A DNA stretch of 64,000 nt from Mercurialis annua (GCF_937616625.2 NC_065573.1:16321001-16385000); one strand, 5' to 3'. Positions 24,201 through 35,481 are shown, counted from the stretch's first letter. The notes: generated by a model from the letters alone, not told the origin. Numbers and translations: made by a program.

Positions 24201-26968
24201 GGCACACGCTATGGAGTTCATCTCTCAAATGAAAAAATGGACATTTTGAAACAGAAACTCATATTTCAGGACGATATAGACACTTTTGTTTGGACCTTTT
24301 TGAACAAAAACCCATATTTCAAGACGATACACACATTTTTGAAAGGTTTGGATATAATTGAAAGTTTATGTAAATGTTTGTCATTTTTTAATCATTTGGC
24401 CTTGTAAAATAAGGTTTTTTGAATGGTAATGTTGTAATTTTTTTAAAATAGATTACTTATGTTTGCTTGAGAAATTCTTATGTAAACTCAGTCTACCACG
24501 TCATCCGTGGACCAAGCCAACCATATTATAACACCTCATTAAAATGAGGGTATTCTTGTAATTTCGTTTGTTATCTGCATACACTTTTGAATAATAATAT
24601 TACAAGAATACCCTCATTTTAATGAAGTGTTATGATATGATTGGCTTGGTCCACGGATGACGTGGCAGACTGAGTCTACCTAAAAATTTCTCTATTTGCT
24701 ATTTGTTTAAAAGAAGGTTACTTGGGTTTTAAGAAATCATGTCTATGCAGAGAAGGTTGTGAGGGTCCACACATAGATCCATATAGTATGGAGCATATTT
24801 GTGGGAGGCCGTTAGGTATGTGTTTTAGCGAAACAAACGGTGATTTATACATAGCCGATGCTTACATGGGACTACTCAAAGTGGGGCCTGACGGAGGTTT
24901 AACTAGTACAATTGCGACACATGCTGATGGTATACCATTTCGCTTTATCAATAGTTTGGATATTGATCCTACAACATCAGCTGTATATTTTACTGATAGC
25001 AGTTCAACGTACCAAAGAAGGTACTCACACCCTATCAAACCTTTTATTTATAGTTTCCGCTTGGCCAAATGACTAAAAAATATCAAACTTTTTATAAAAG
25101 TTTCACAAAAGTCCAAATCTTTTAATTTTATCTAATTTGTCTTGAAATGCAGAATTTCGTTTCAATTATGTCAAACTACGTGATTTTTTTTATGTGACGC
25201 TGATGTATGGCATTGCCACATTAGCTCCACGTGGGCGCCATATCAACAAAATAGTATAGTTGGATATTATTAAAACGAAAACATGTGTTTCAGGACGATA
25301 CAGATAAATTTGCAAGGTTTGTACTTTTATGAAATTCTTATGAAAGGTTGACCATTTTTAGTTATTTGGCCTTTTTCTTTTTACTCAAAAATAATAATAC
25401 CATTAAAATAAATAACTTTAATACAATATTTGAAGAATAAAAAATTATACATAAAATAAATGGCCTTAATAAATAATCGAACAACGTGATTCGCTGATTT
25501 ATTATAAATATTAGGCCAACATTCTTCAATCAAGAATATAAAACTTGTAATCTTCAACTAATAAATTGAGAATAGAGTTATCTTTAATTCTATTGTGTTT
25601 ACAATTTTATTTGTTTAGTATTCAATCAGTATGTTTAAAGAGCTTTTAAAATTTAATACCTTGCTTTAAAATAAATAGGTCTAATAATCCAAAAAGGTCA
25701 AACGTTTAGCAATCCTTTTTTATGTCGAAATATTTAAATCATCTCGATAATATCCAAAAATATGTTTTAACGTTTCAAAAATGTCCAACCCTCAAATGGA
25801 GCGTTCTTGTGCTTTTGTGTCTGGCGTGCCACTTCGATAAAACTAAATCTTATAATGTCCAAACGTTTAGTAAAAGTCTACATAATGTCCAAACATTTAG
25901 CAGAAGTCCCCATAATTTCCAATTGTTTATAGTATTTCAATAATGTTCAAAAATATATTATGGCGTGCCACGACCGCCATCTAAGCGATAAATTGTCAAT
26001 TTTGGGGGTTGAACATTTTTAAAACGTTGAAATTTTATAATTATATTAATTTATTATAGAGTTTTCTTACAATAATCTTGTATACTATTTGTTTATGTTT
26101 AAGATGAAATCTATTTTTTTATTTTTTATATTGTATAATGTGAGATAAATTTTAATTTTATTTTTATATAACATAATTGTCTGCCATATAACCCTCAATT
26201 TAAACCCATTGTGATTCCATAATCCTTGTTAACCTAAAATGAAAAATAACCTGAGTAAAATAACTATTCATGAAGTTAAAAATTTAAATCATCAATCATA
26301 TATAAATGCCGAGAATATGATTAAATTGAAGGTTGAATTCACAAATTACCAAATTGACAAATCAGAACTACTCTAGAAAATTAACTGATAAACTTAACTT
26401 TTGCAGGAAATATGTGTATGCAATATTGAGTGGGGATAAAACAGGAAGGCTAATGAGATATGACCCTTCAGACAGAAAAGTGAAAGTACTTTTAAACAAC
26501 CTTTCATTTCCAAATGGAGTGGAATTAAGTAAAAATGGAAATTTCATATTACTAGCAGAGACTGGAACTTGCAAAATTCTAAAATATTGGATAAAAACAT
26601 CAAAAGCTGGAACCCTAGAAGATTTTGCACAATTACCAGGGTTTCCTGATAACATAAAAAGAAGCCCTAGAGGAGGATATTGGGTTGCTATTAACTCCAA
26701 AAAAGAGAGACTTTTACAATGGGTTCTTGCATATCCATGGATAGGAAATTTCTTGACTAAACTCCCTTTTGATCTAAACAAAGTTTATAAATTTCTAACC
26801 ACATATAGAGGAACTGGCATGGCAATTAGGTTGGGTGAAGATGGTGAGATATTACAAGTTTTTGAAGATTTAAATAAATTTAAGTCTTTAAGTGAGGTTT
26901 TAGAGAAAGATGGGAAATTATGGATAGGGTCTATTAGTTTTTCTTTTATTGGTTTGTATGGAATTTGA
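15247..26968 (+). CDS. Strictosidine synthase-like (SSL/APMAP-type) protein, 3 exons, 367 aa
   Basis: Exons are 15247-15518, 24751-25020 and 26407-26968, with introns of 9232 and 1386 bp. All junctions are GT-AG and phase 2, each splitting an Arg codon (R91, R181). The total of 1104 nt is 368 codons including TGA. I chose the ATG at 15247 because the in-frame upstream extension has no ATG. Residues 8-25 form a hydrophobic helix (signal peptide or anchor). Family landmarks follow: IGPESFAFD (exon 1), GPYTGVGDGRI, CGRPLG (exon 2), LYIADAYMGL, VGPDGGL, VYFTDSSS, then KTGRLMRYDP, FPNGVELS, LPGFPDNIKR and KDGKLWIGS (exon 3). This is the Str_synth beta-propeller fold. The position aligned to the catalytic Glu of true strictosidine synthase appears to be non-Glu (a Ser just before EVLEKDG), so alkaloid-forming activity is not expected; that alignment is from memory. 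The natural substrate is unknown. The long intron 1 is loaded with transposons but the frame is intact. Confidence 0.9.
15519..17234. other. First part of intron 1, AT-rich, nothing recognised
   Basis: The donor GTACAT follows ...CCACACAG. The rest is AT-rich intronic sequence without supported elements; the frame at 16257-16448 has no domain. Confidence 0.4.
17235..17420. repeat. Fragment resembling the AGGGGTGGGCA.../accggtta-type element end
   Basis: TAGGGGTGGGCATGTACCGG followed by AACCGGTT/TTAACCG units resembles the left end of the TIR element at 4283. No matching right end or target duplication was found, so only a fragment is claimed. Confidence 0.35.
17592..17896. mobile_element. 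Foldback MITE (AACCCATAC... inverted ends) in intron 1
   Basis: The left end AACCCATACAGACACCCCTC, followed by TTTAC(T/C)ATTTTT and GTCCCT blocks, is matched in reverse by the right end ...GTAAAGTAGAGGGTCCTTCGTATGGGTT. The arms are about 60-70 bp and imperfect. There is no clear target duplication. Confidence 0.6.
18390..18781. mobile_element. 392-bp MITE with 10-bp target duplication in intron 1
   Basis: Arms of about 105 bp (GGATATTAAACTC...CTCAAATTACA...) are inverted and flanked by GGCACATACT at 18380-18389 and 18782-18791. It is non-coding. The interior has further TTTTTGTAAT repeats. The duplication length fits Mutator-like MITEs. Confidence 0.88.
19189..19370 (-). mobile_element. tRNA-derived SINE with 17-bp target duplication
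   Basis: On the minus strand it has TGGTCTAAGTGG (A box), then GGTTCGAGTCC (B box) and an A-rich tail. It is flanked by ATGGAATCATACTCTTT at 19172-19188 and 19371-19387. The long perfect duplication shows target-primed insertion by LINE machinery. It lies antisense to the host gene in intron 1. Confidence 0.92.
19410..19548. mobile_element. CACTA-like terminus with subterminal repeats
   Basis: Repeated GTCGCTAAAT / CCGTCG...AAA units lead into TTTTTCAGTAGT, which reads ACTACTGAAAAA on the minus strand and resembles the CACTA terminal motif followed by TTTAGCGACGAA-type subterminal repeats. Only one end is visible. Confidence 0.45.
19549..20555. other. Intron 1, AT-rich, nothing recognised
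   Basis: There are no open frames of note and no repeat arms that I could pair. Confidence 0.35.
20556..21013 (-). repeat. 3' LTR of the copia element (diverged)
   Basis: Co-linear with 22581-23018. It contains a short duplication AAGCTCATATAATAT x2 near 20612-20641. The outer boundary is approximate. Confidence 0.7.
21103..21643 (-). pseudogene. Copia protease and pre-integrase remnants
   Basis: Two overlapping frames: 21643-21389 has the aspartic protease signature (FYADSGCSYHI, with MGNGR and VRHVPEMRKNLIS downstream). The next frame, 21519-21103, has LSTFEICGYEF, LLKAHRVGRLYEI, the pre-integrase domain entry. A frameshift separates them and the coding region ends in unrelated sequence, marking the internal deletion. 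Confidence 0.8.
21696..22523 (-). pseudogene. Copia gag (UBN2-type) with CCHC knuckle, 275 residues
   Basis: The frame starts MAMTKFEIEKFD and has the copia gag pattern (WKIKMRDYL, FLKKKLTSKL near the middle, LRSLPSDYK). Near the C-terminus is a zinc knuckle CNYCKKKGHLKIDC (C-x2-C-x4-H-x4-C). It is open throughout but is followed by a frame break before protease. It would encode the capsid protein of a retrotransposon that can no longer move on its own. Confidence 0.85.
22581..23018 (-). repeat. 5' LTR of the copia element
   Basis: 438 bp between the PBS side (22581) and the outer end (23018). Confidence 0.8.
23350..24020 (+). mobile_element. Possible Helitron 5' end with G-rich run
   Basis: TCTATACTACATATAAAAGA after an A resembles plant Helitron 5' termini. 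It is followed at 23377-23391 by G runs that could form a quadruplex. No 3' hairpin-CTRR end was identified, so the extent is unknown. Confidence 0.3.
24056..24405. mobile_element. Foldback element (GGCCAAA.G.TT family) in intron 1
   Basis: The left arm (AGGCCAAACGTTTATCAAAATTTTCA...AATATGGGTTTTTG) pairs imperfectly with the right arm ending ...AATCATTTGGCCTTGT. Related elements are at 25063-25371 and possibly 25690-26030. Confidence 0.6.
24469..24692. mobile_element. 224-bp MITE with ~90-bp near-perfect arms, just 5' of exon 2
   Basis: GAGAAATTCTTA...CACGTCATCCGTGGACCAAGCC...CATTAAAATGAGGGTATTC is repeated in inverse from 24692 back. The arms are highly similar, so RNA folding would give a long hairpin. 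It ends about 58 bp before the exon 2 acceptor of the SSL gene. The flanks TGTTTGCT/TATTTGCT are a possible 8-bp duplication with one mismatch. Confidence 0.85.
25063..25371. mobile_element. Foldback element in intron 2 of the first SSL gene
   Basis: GGCCAAATGACTAAAAAATATCAAAC at the left pairs with ...GGTTGACCATTTTTAGTTATTTGGCC at the right. It is non-coding. Confidence 0.65.
25690..26030. repeat. Diverged relative of the same foldback family
   Basis: AAAAGGTCAAACGTTTAGCA with repeated TCCAAACGTTTAG / TCCAAACATTTAGCAG units. Arms are weak and boundaries uncertain. Confidence 0.35.
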
Positions 26969-27590
26969 ATGTTTATTTTTTTTGTTGTTTCTTTTGAAAT
27001 TAAGAATCAATATAAATGAAGATGTTATTTTATGACTTTGAATCAAGATCACCATCGGTGGTGGAATTAAGATTTTTTTTTCATTATTTTTGCAATTTGA
27101 AAAAATATATAATTTTATTAAGTCAAAAATTCAAAAAGATAATTTGGTCAAAAATTAAAAAAGTCTGCTAAGTTAAATATGAAAGAATAATTTTTAGAAA
27201 ATATATGACGCCAAAAAATATATAATCTTGATAGGTTAAAAATCTGAACAGTTTTAAAAAAATTAAAATAGTCTCCTAAGTTTGACCTAAATGAGTTTAA
27301 GAGAAATAAAATAAAATATTAACTAGATAATTTCTCTAATTTTAATAATCTAAATCGTCAATGCATAACTATAGAAAAAACCAGAAAGTAGTCAGAGCTA
27401 TAAAATTACATACATACATGCATACATATAGGATAAAACATATTGCATTTTTCTTTTACTCTCATCTATATAGAGACAGCACACAATCGATCACGCCAGT
27501 AGTAGGTAGCATCAGCCAGCTGAATAACCTCAGACACCAGTATCTAAAAACCAGAAGAGGATGCTTAGTCTAAGGGAAAAAATAGATCCT
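26969..27590. other. 3' flank of the first SSL gene
   Basis: AT-rich with no gene. AATCAATATAAATG near 27005 could serve as a polyadenylation region. Confidence 0.35.
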
Positions 27591-27599
27591 CAAAACAAA

Positions 27600-29320
27600 A
27601 ATAAGCAGAAGAAGACACTCACGTGAGTAGAGTCAGCAAGCGTGAACGAATGCGTTACGTAGCAAAGAGGAACAACATCCAGTATGGGCCCACATGCATT
27701 ATCGTAGTGAGTAAACCTCTCCGGCATCTGCCTTAAAGAACCGGAAAATATGTCAGTAGAACCAGCTCGCCCACTAGTAGGGACTCGGCTAGGAGACACA
27801 GGAATGTCTACCCTAGCACAGACAGCAAGAGTCCCGCGTCTAGCTCCTCCGTAGAGAACACCAGAAAGAAAACTCAAGCAGATATAGAAATTTGGAAAAA
27901 GAAGCCAGAAAAGTAAAACATACATGTGACCCTGTAGCCACCCGCCGAGCCTGACCACAGGAAATGACAAGCGCCTCAACCAAAGGCAGCCTCCTCAAAA
28001 GACGCTGCCTCACGAAGTTGTCCAAATAACTCAAGTGAGGGGCAGATAACAGATATGTAACGGGATAACCCCTCAGATCCGGTTGAAGAGCAGGTGATAC
28101 GACGTCCCTGCCACGCAGTATCGACAAAGGAGTTCCTCTAGGGACCATACTTGCACATGGGCTTGCCCAACAGTGGAGCACACGCTCCCCCAAAAACTAA
28201 GACTGATAACTCGGGCCATGCATCAGATAACACAGACTCGGCATGTCTGTAGCTCCTTGAACCCACTGAGGCCAACCATCTCCAGGAGGAGTGTTCCATG
28301 TCGTGTCCACCTGCAACCAGTAACACAGGTTAACGTCATAGTCCAAATACAGAATAATTCAAAAATAGAGTTTGGTACTCAAATCTATCGATGCCAGCTC
28401 GCTCAACCGGCCTCTACACTCAGCTCCCTAACTCTACGTTAGAGTACGTGAAAAATCCCAAAACCTAAACAGAGGGATCCCTAATCCCGGAAGAGGGTCA
28501 AAACCAGTCAAGATGCCCATCTAGATGGCCCACATCAAAAACAGAAAACTCGATAAGATAAAAAAGAATAAAAAATGTAATATAAAGAAAATAGGGATCA
28601 GAAAAAGAACTCACATTTACAACGGGCCACATCCCAGTAAGACGGGATCCCACACGAACCACTCGATCGATGCTAGTGTACAGATAAGCTAAAGCAGCAG
28701 ACCCCCAGTCGTAAGTCGCTACTTGATCTAAGTCCTCTAAGGTCGGTATAACATAAAGAGGTAGATTCGCACCTGAGCTACAGAACAATGTGGTCCCCAA
28801 CAAATAGCAGATGAAAGCACGGGCGATCAGATCAACCTCGTCACTAGTCTTGGGAATGCAACCCTGGTAATGATCAAGTAACCCACTATGTCGGAGACTA
28901 CGACCCTTCATCTCCGGCTCAAAACCCAGTATCTCCAAGATGTACGCATCCCTATGATCATAACCGATAACAAAAGGCACAGGCGGACCTCCAAAGGATA
29001 TCCCTGTGATAAGCAAAAATTATAAAGGAGTCACTGTCAACTACCCAACCGGGAAGTGAAAACGTAAGGGTGGTGTCCATACACCTCTCAATTAGTGCAT
29101 GTAGATAAGCACTATCACATACCCTCGTCGCGGTAAATAAAGCACTAGCAAGACGGCCAAAGCCAGCAGCATCTACGCAGGACCGAACAACAGCGGGCAA
29201 AGAACTGTACCAGGTATACGTGTCGACAAAATTCCCAGAAATACGGAACAGATCCCTATCTTGAAAACACAAAAGGATGAAAACCAGAGTTAGAATCGTC
29301 AAAAAACAAGTCGGAAAAGC
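27600..29320 (-). pseudogene. Plant mobile domain (PMD/MAIN-like) gene, broken
   Basis: The minus strand gives WYSSLPAVVRSCVDAAGFGRL, LIERCMDTTLTFSLPG (29240-29050), then in another frame LITGISFGGPPV (near 29016), followed by LIARAFICYLLGTTLFCSSG, DLDQVATYDWGSAALAYLYTSID and GMWPVV (to about 28625). This is the order of the plant mobile domain found in MAIN-like proteins and in transposon-borne genes. A frame change plus a stop lies in the block around 29040, and later exons (GERVLHCWASP, GYPVTYLLSAP near 28190-27920) are only loosely PMD-like. No terminal repeats were found, so I cannot say whether it is a host pseudogene or transposon cargo. Confidence 0.65.
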
Positions 29321-29323
29321 CAA

Positions 29324-29716
29324 AAAAAGACGCTAGAGTACGCGTGCCAGAGGAAGACTGGCGCCGTCCCCACGACGCCAATCACATTGGGGGCGCCGCC
29401 ACTGCACTTTGGCGTCGTCGCCACCTTTTCCTCCTCCCCCGGTCAATTTTTTAGGACTCGGCCCCACTTTCGACCAAGTTTCAACAATATTTTGGGCATA
29501 TTTCAAACATACAAGCAATAAAAATGTTTATCTACAAGCTAAAACGCAGTAGAACGCACCTCAGATTGACAATTGGTGCAAAGTGTTGCTTTAAATGCAG
29601 AAAGAGTGAGACCTTCTCACATTCCCGTCTATATATAGCAAAGCGTGCTGGATAGATTGTCGGTCAGGATCTCTACACGGCTCCTTAAAACCCTAGGGCG
29701 GTGCCATAGTTCAAAA

Positions 29717-29767
<51 letters not shown>

Positions 29768-29903
29768 CATATTCAGAGAAATGCACAGGAAGGAGAGACA
29801 AATAAAAATGAGAAATGAAGGGAATGCTCTCTTAAAAGGCACAAGGCCACTAAAAGACGAAATATGACACCCCCAAAGAATTATGCTAGAAAAATGATCC
29901 AAA
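29324..29903. other. Upstream flank of the PMD remnant, with (AT)n microsatellite
   Basis: It contains a GC-rich patch GGCGCCG... near 29360-29450 and a (TA)n run at about 29721-29764. No gene is supported. Confidence 0.4.
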
Positions 29904-31874
29904 TGTCACGACCCGATTTCCACCCCGAAACTCGAGCCGAGACCGGCGCTAGGGAATGGGAATGGTTGTTCCGAAACCTGTAGCAAGCCTAAAACCTCTA
30001 TAATTTTTTCGCAAATATTAATCTAGATCGTATCTCGCATACGATCCGTTTTCAGAAAACACTATTAAAACATTTTTCCATTTAACGTAGAAATAATTTT
30101 GAAAATATTCATATAGAAAAATCACGTTTTCAGAAATGGGGTTAAATAACCCTAGTTATTCTAACCCACACGCATTTCTGAAAACTGATGCGGTGGTCCA
30201 GGGACTTAGCTCACGTGCCTTGCCTCACAGGTAGCCCTGTCTCAAACCACCATCCGAATAATATGTTTAATAAAATATATCGAACACTTTCCGTTTCAAA
30301 AGCGTTGTATCAAATATATTTAATATTCGCATAACAGGCACACAAACGTAAGGCCAACAAAACTATACCCACTGTCTTTGCAGACCAAAGACACAAAGCT
30401 TGGCCTACCCCGTAGAGGGACACCACTAAACACCACATGCTTAGTAAGTAGCCACCTAGTCGAGTAAGACAAAGTTAGGTTCCTATTAGAGTATATTAAC
30501 AGAGGAAACCTGCCGTGGCCACTGGCATAGCACACCTATATACACTACTGCAGTATCTAAGAGTTTAAAGTGTTATTTACATATTCACAAGAAAAGCTTT
30601 CCTGATGGAAAAGGATGGAAGCTCGACCAGACCCGATAGCTAGGTACCTGAAAATAATAAATAACAACGGAGTCAGAAATATAAATATTTCTGAGTGAGT
30701 AGATAGATTTATAATTAAATACCAAAATCGCATATAGACAAAATATCGGTATATAAAAATATTACTAGTTCTCGATCCAAATGAAATCCTAATCATCTTA
30801 TGTTATAATGCTATCATATATAATGCATATGCTCAACTCTTATTTAATAAAGGATGAGTTGTATACTTGTGTATCACAGCCATCTTAACTCTGTATAGGG
30901 TTGCTGAGTTGGAACTTAAGTCACTGCCACCTCAGTACTATCCGATAAGTTTAAGCCGCTTTGCAAGCATATGGCTTAACAACCTAATTTCAGTATGTAT
31001 GCTTATAAGGTTTAACTCTTAATCTAGTTCATTATCACTGGTGATCACAAAGTCCTATTGTTGCCCAATAGATAGCTTGTTTCAGTGGATCTTCCTTGGC
31101 TAAGTTTCATACTTAGTGCGATTTCTGGATATAAAAACAATTGAATACAAATATTCAAAAGTAAACAAATGAACTCACAAACACCGTCGGGTCTGAAACT
31201 TATTCCCGTGGTCGAGGTCAGGCTGCTGACAAGCTGGTCGGACTCGATTACTTGAATAATCGTTGAAAAAACAGAGTTAGAATCGAGAAACGGCGCAAAA
31301 CCCTAATCGCCGAACTCTTGAAAGAGCAAGCAACTCTATTGTTTTCATTCTGAAGAAAGAAATGAGGCTCTGCCTCTAATTTGGCTATCAAATGGTTTAT
31401 ATATACTTAATTATTAAAGTGCGCTTTAGTATTAGCTCAATCATGCACTTTAAATCAACTTTTAAACTAGTCGTCCGTAGTTCAAACGGAAACGACTTTC
31501 AAATTTCGTGAAAATTTATCCAAAAATCAAATAAAATATAAAAAGAATAAAAAAATAATTTTTATTCCCATCCGACTTATATTTTATTTTTAATAAATCA
31601 TTTTCGATTTATTAAGTCCGCATTAACTGCGTTTGATAAAATTTTTGTTTCCACATTTTATTAAATTTTCAAGATAATATTTTTAAAATATTTCACGAAT
31701 ATTAGCACAAAAAATATTCGCTAGGGAGTTATAAATTTGCAATCCTATAGCCATAATAAAATTTTAGGGTACATATAAATTAAATTTATCTTTAAATTTA
31801 ATTTACCTACTCCCCTCTAATAAAATATTAGACACGTGGCTATATTTTATCCCTTAAATTTTCGGATTATTACA
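29904..31874 (-). mobile_element. Reverse-strand LTR, ~1971 bp (TGTAATAATCC...GGGTCGTGACA)
   Basis: Read on the minus strand it starts TGTAATAATCCG at 31874 and ends ...GGGTCGTGACA at 29904. It is directly preceded (minus strand) by the polypurine tract AGGGGAAGAGAA at 31886-31875, so it is the 3' LTR of an element whose internal part lies to the right. It shares ACTCACTCAG (30700-30691), the hairpin block (31075-31050) and the GGCTTGCTACAGGTTTCGGA end block with the other LTRs of this superfamily. No 5' LTR was found. Confidence 0.85.
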
Positions 31875-34255
31875 TTCTCTTCCCCTTATATAAATTCTTC
31901 CTCCAATTTACATATACTTACTTTTCACTTCATAACCTAAACTTCACTTATACTTAATCTCACTTCATGCTTCAAAAAGCATAGCACCATTTTGACTGGC
32001 ATTATCAATCATATCTCTCTCTTCTCACTGCTTTTCTACTACTCCTTCCGTAGTACTTTTCTCAATAAACAGTACTAACTGTAAACTTAATCTCAGTTTA
32101 TTCTTTAAACTTTCCAACTTAACAGCTCACACTGGTTGTACACTTCATACTTAACACTTATAGTCTATCTGCAACTTTCCTATACCCTTACTCCCTTTCG
32201 GTGTAATACTTAATTAAGTACTTAACGTTCACTGTTACTCATACCATTTGTTTGAACTTCCGTTCTGCAACAGATTATCCACTTCATATACTCCTATTGT
32301 TCCTATAACTTGTATATAATACTTTTTAATCTTTAATTTAGCGTCCTGCAACGCATTCCAAGAACTAATCTTCAGTTTCTCTCTCGCCAAACGATTCAAG
32401 TGTGTAAGTCAGCATCATTTAACTTACTCCATGGTTATCGTAAAACTAGGTTATCTCCACTAATTTTCGATAACTCCACTCTTTGTCATATCGCCTTGTC
32501 ATACATTTTTTTTTCTTATTATTATTTTTATTATTTTTAACACCACCTTTGTTATACTTTTAAATCATCAGTTTATTGGTTGGTTCTCACTTTTATAATG
32601 TGATATAAATCATAACCCGTCTATCTCATCGCAAAACACAATCCAACTTGTTTCTTTATTTTCATAAAATTGTATCTTTGTTACCTTCTTTAGGTAGTTC
32701 AAAGATTTAGAACAATTTTTTTATTGTTTTCTTACTTATTTTACTTTTCTTTCTTTTGTTTTCTTCTCAACCTTAGTTGTTTGTTTATGGTTCATCTGTT
32801 ATTGAGATAACTTTTAGTATGTTTTATGATTACTGTTTTATAAACTAACTATCCATCTTTTACTTTCCTTACATTTCTATATTTTGTATAGAATGTCCTT
32901 TACCTCCTCCTCAATCTATAGTAACTTCCTGTTACAGATTGGATAACTGATCTTCTCTCTTGCCACCAGCATGTGGTTGTTTAGGTGTGGGTGTGGTTAT
33001 AATCTAAATATCTCACCATAGAACACCTTCTAACTTCTTTAACAATCACCGCAAAACTATACTTCCGTTACTAGTTTACGGTATTCCCAGTGTTAATTAG
33101 ACATCTTAACTTCTTTTCCACATACATAACCTCCTTGTCCATAGCTAACAGTTTTCATAACTGTACTACAACTGTTACTATCGTGTTTAATTAACTGACT
33201 ATCAACTTTAACTACATTTTCAAAACATTTCATATTAAAACAAAATGTTTATTAAATATTTTTCACTTTTAGTAGGCCATGCTTTACGCATTTCTGGCCC
33301 AACACTCAAAATACATCGTTACCAGTTGGCCTAAACTTCATAGTTATAAGGCTCGGTTCTCGTAATTTATCTTTTGAAATTACTGTCTCAATACAGTTTT
33401 CAAATTCTTTTTATACATATATGTAGCTTATGTTGATAATTCTAAGTTAATTAAAAGTTTACGCTTCTTATCGTGATCACTTGCACTTTTGGCTCACTGC
33501 CAATAATTCACACAAGTTTCACAACAACGCCTCCATCATCAAGCATCATCTATCTCTCCATTCATCGATCGCAACAGTTAAAACTCAGATAACCGTCCTG
33601 AGATTATCATATCCTAAAATCAAACCGATCTAACTGTTCGATCACTAGTTATTAGGGTTTTTCTTCATCCTATTAGTTTCCAGATAACGTCTGAAACTTA
33701 CTCCTTCAATTCACTATCTCCACCTCTTCCTCACCTTGATAACATTTACATCTTATATTAATCCAAGGTTTATATTACTATTTAAGTATATAGTTTATTC
33801 ATTAAATAGTTCGATAATTATTTATTAATGAATACCTTATTTGACACGACTTCACAAAGTCTATCAGTCGTTAACACAATCAACAACCTTCTTTATTCAA
33901 ATCAGAACTAGTATTGTAACTACTTGGTTCTAAGAACTCTTATGTTCCTTTTTATCATCTTTGTTTTAGTTGATTTGCTGTTATTTATTGTTTAAGTGCT
34001 GAGGTTTACTCCTCTCAGACTTATGAGTTTTGGTTCATCTAACCACTCGTATGGATTCAAGAGATATGTCCATTAATGACATCTGCTCTGTTTGTAAGAC
34101 TGATCTCCAATCCTTTTTTAATTAAACACATACGTATGAATTTGTTCACCGACAGTTACTTGAAGTCAAACTAACCGAGTTGTGTTTAATTAGATCTTAC
34201 TCTTTCTTATCTTAATCGCAATTATCTTTTTGGTTCAACAATAATGATATCCCCC
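31875..34255 (-). mobile_element. Non-coding internal region of the reverse-strand LTR element
   Basis: It begins with the polypurine tract. The sequence is strongly T-rich on + (A-rich on the element's sense strand) with no open frame of note on either strand. It is either a large non-coding 3' region or a non-autonomous (LARD-like) element. Confidence 0.55.
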
Positions 34256-35481
34256 AACATACCAAAACTAGTGCTCGACGATATTTAAAAATAAATTATT
34301 ATGATTTCGAGCAAGCTTCTCGGACGAAGAAAAGAATCTAATGACTTCAAAAGAATTGAACGAGGAGCCGACATAGGAAGAACAAATTCTTTCTTTGATC
34401 TTCCCTTTAAAACCAACGATTGTTATTCGTTGGCAATAAGGGGCATCCCAAAAACGTCTTGGTCGAAATATGGCTTTCAAATTAAGCTGGAGCAGGCTAC
34501 CGTGAGACAAAAGATCTTCGTTCTAAAGAGATTCGATTCGAGTAACTAAATATTTGGAACTTAACAATTTAAAACAGACTTTTCAAGTATTTAAATATTA
34601 TTTAATAGATGAAAGGCTCCCTTCTGCCTTTGCACTCGAGGGCCAATCTCTTTCCGGCCCGAGGAAAGCTTTGCAAGCCTCCGTTACCTTTTGGGAAACC
34701 AAGAAATATAGGCTTGCCTACCGTCCACACCAGAATAAATGGAGTTTTCTGGAAAAAAAACCTGTTAGTGGAGGCTTTTTATTTTATTTTATTTTTTCCT
34801 TTTAAATTTGAATTGAACAAAAGAGTTCGATCCAATGCTTTATTTCTGTCCAAGAGGATGGAAATAAGAAATACAAGCATCCCAAAGGGTGAACCAAAAA
34901 TACAGACAAGACTATGTGTTAAAATTCGGATTTGAACTTCAGACTTTTCCGCTAGTTGTGGGATAACTACGGAAACCAAGTACCTATGCAATGGGGTGCC
35001 CTTGGGACGGCCAAGGGGATGATGTTCCCTCTACAAATCTAAGAGGCTCCGAACAAGATAAATTCGGGCACCTACGAATAGGGTGGCTCTTGAGACGGCG
35101 AAGGGGGTGTTGTCCATTCTATCCAAGAAGTACCGGACAAAATAATTACCAGATGTCCAAGCCATTGGAACACTCACAGGACGGTTGAGAGTTTATAGAC
35201 CCATCCACGGGACACACAAACGGGCAGTTCAAATGCAGTGAACGACCTTCAGGACAACTGAGAAGACCTACTCCCGTCTAGTTGCGGAGTAGACCAGAAC
35301 TAGGGGGCATGAAGTCAGAGTCATGAACCATGACAGTTAATGCTCAGGTTAGGGAACTACCTAACCACTAGGCGAGCGAGTACCTCTAATGGTGGGTGTC
35401 CTTGTCGCTTGTCTAACAGCGAGTTACTTCTTTAACAAGAATTGACCTACTTTGTCATTTCTCGTTAAAGAGGGGGCAAAC
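34256..35481 (+). mobile_element. 3' internal remnant of an LTR retrotransposon
   Basis: It ends in a polypurine tract (AAAGAGGGGGCAAAC) directly before the LTR start at 35482. Short open frames at 34301-34935 show no domain I can name. Two diverged tandem units lie at about 34990-35150 (GGTG.CCTTG.GACGGC.AAGGGG..., then GGTGGCTCTTGAGACGGCGA...), each followed by a CCG.ACAA.ATAA block. Confidence 0.5.

Noticed and set aside
29899..34265. A target-site duplication CCAAA pairing 29899-29903 with 34258-34263
   Set aside because: The right-hand match is not next to an LTR end, so it is likely chance.
34301..34935. Overlapping + strand frames as a gene
   Set aside because: They are short, in competing frames, without domains, and lie in the 3' internal part of an LTR element.
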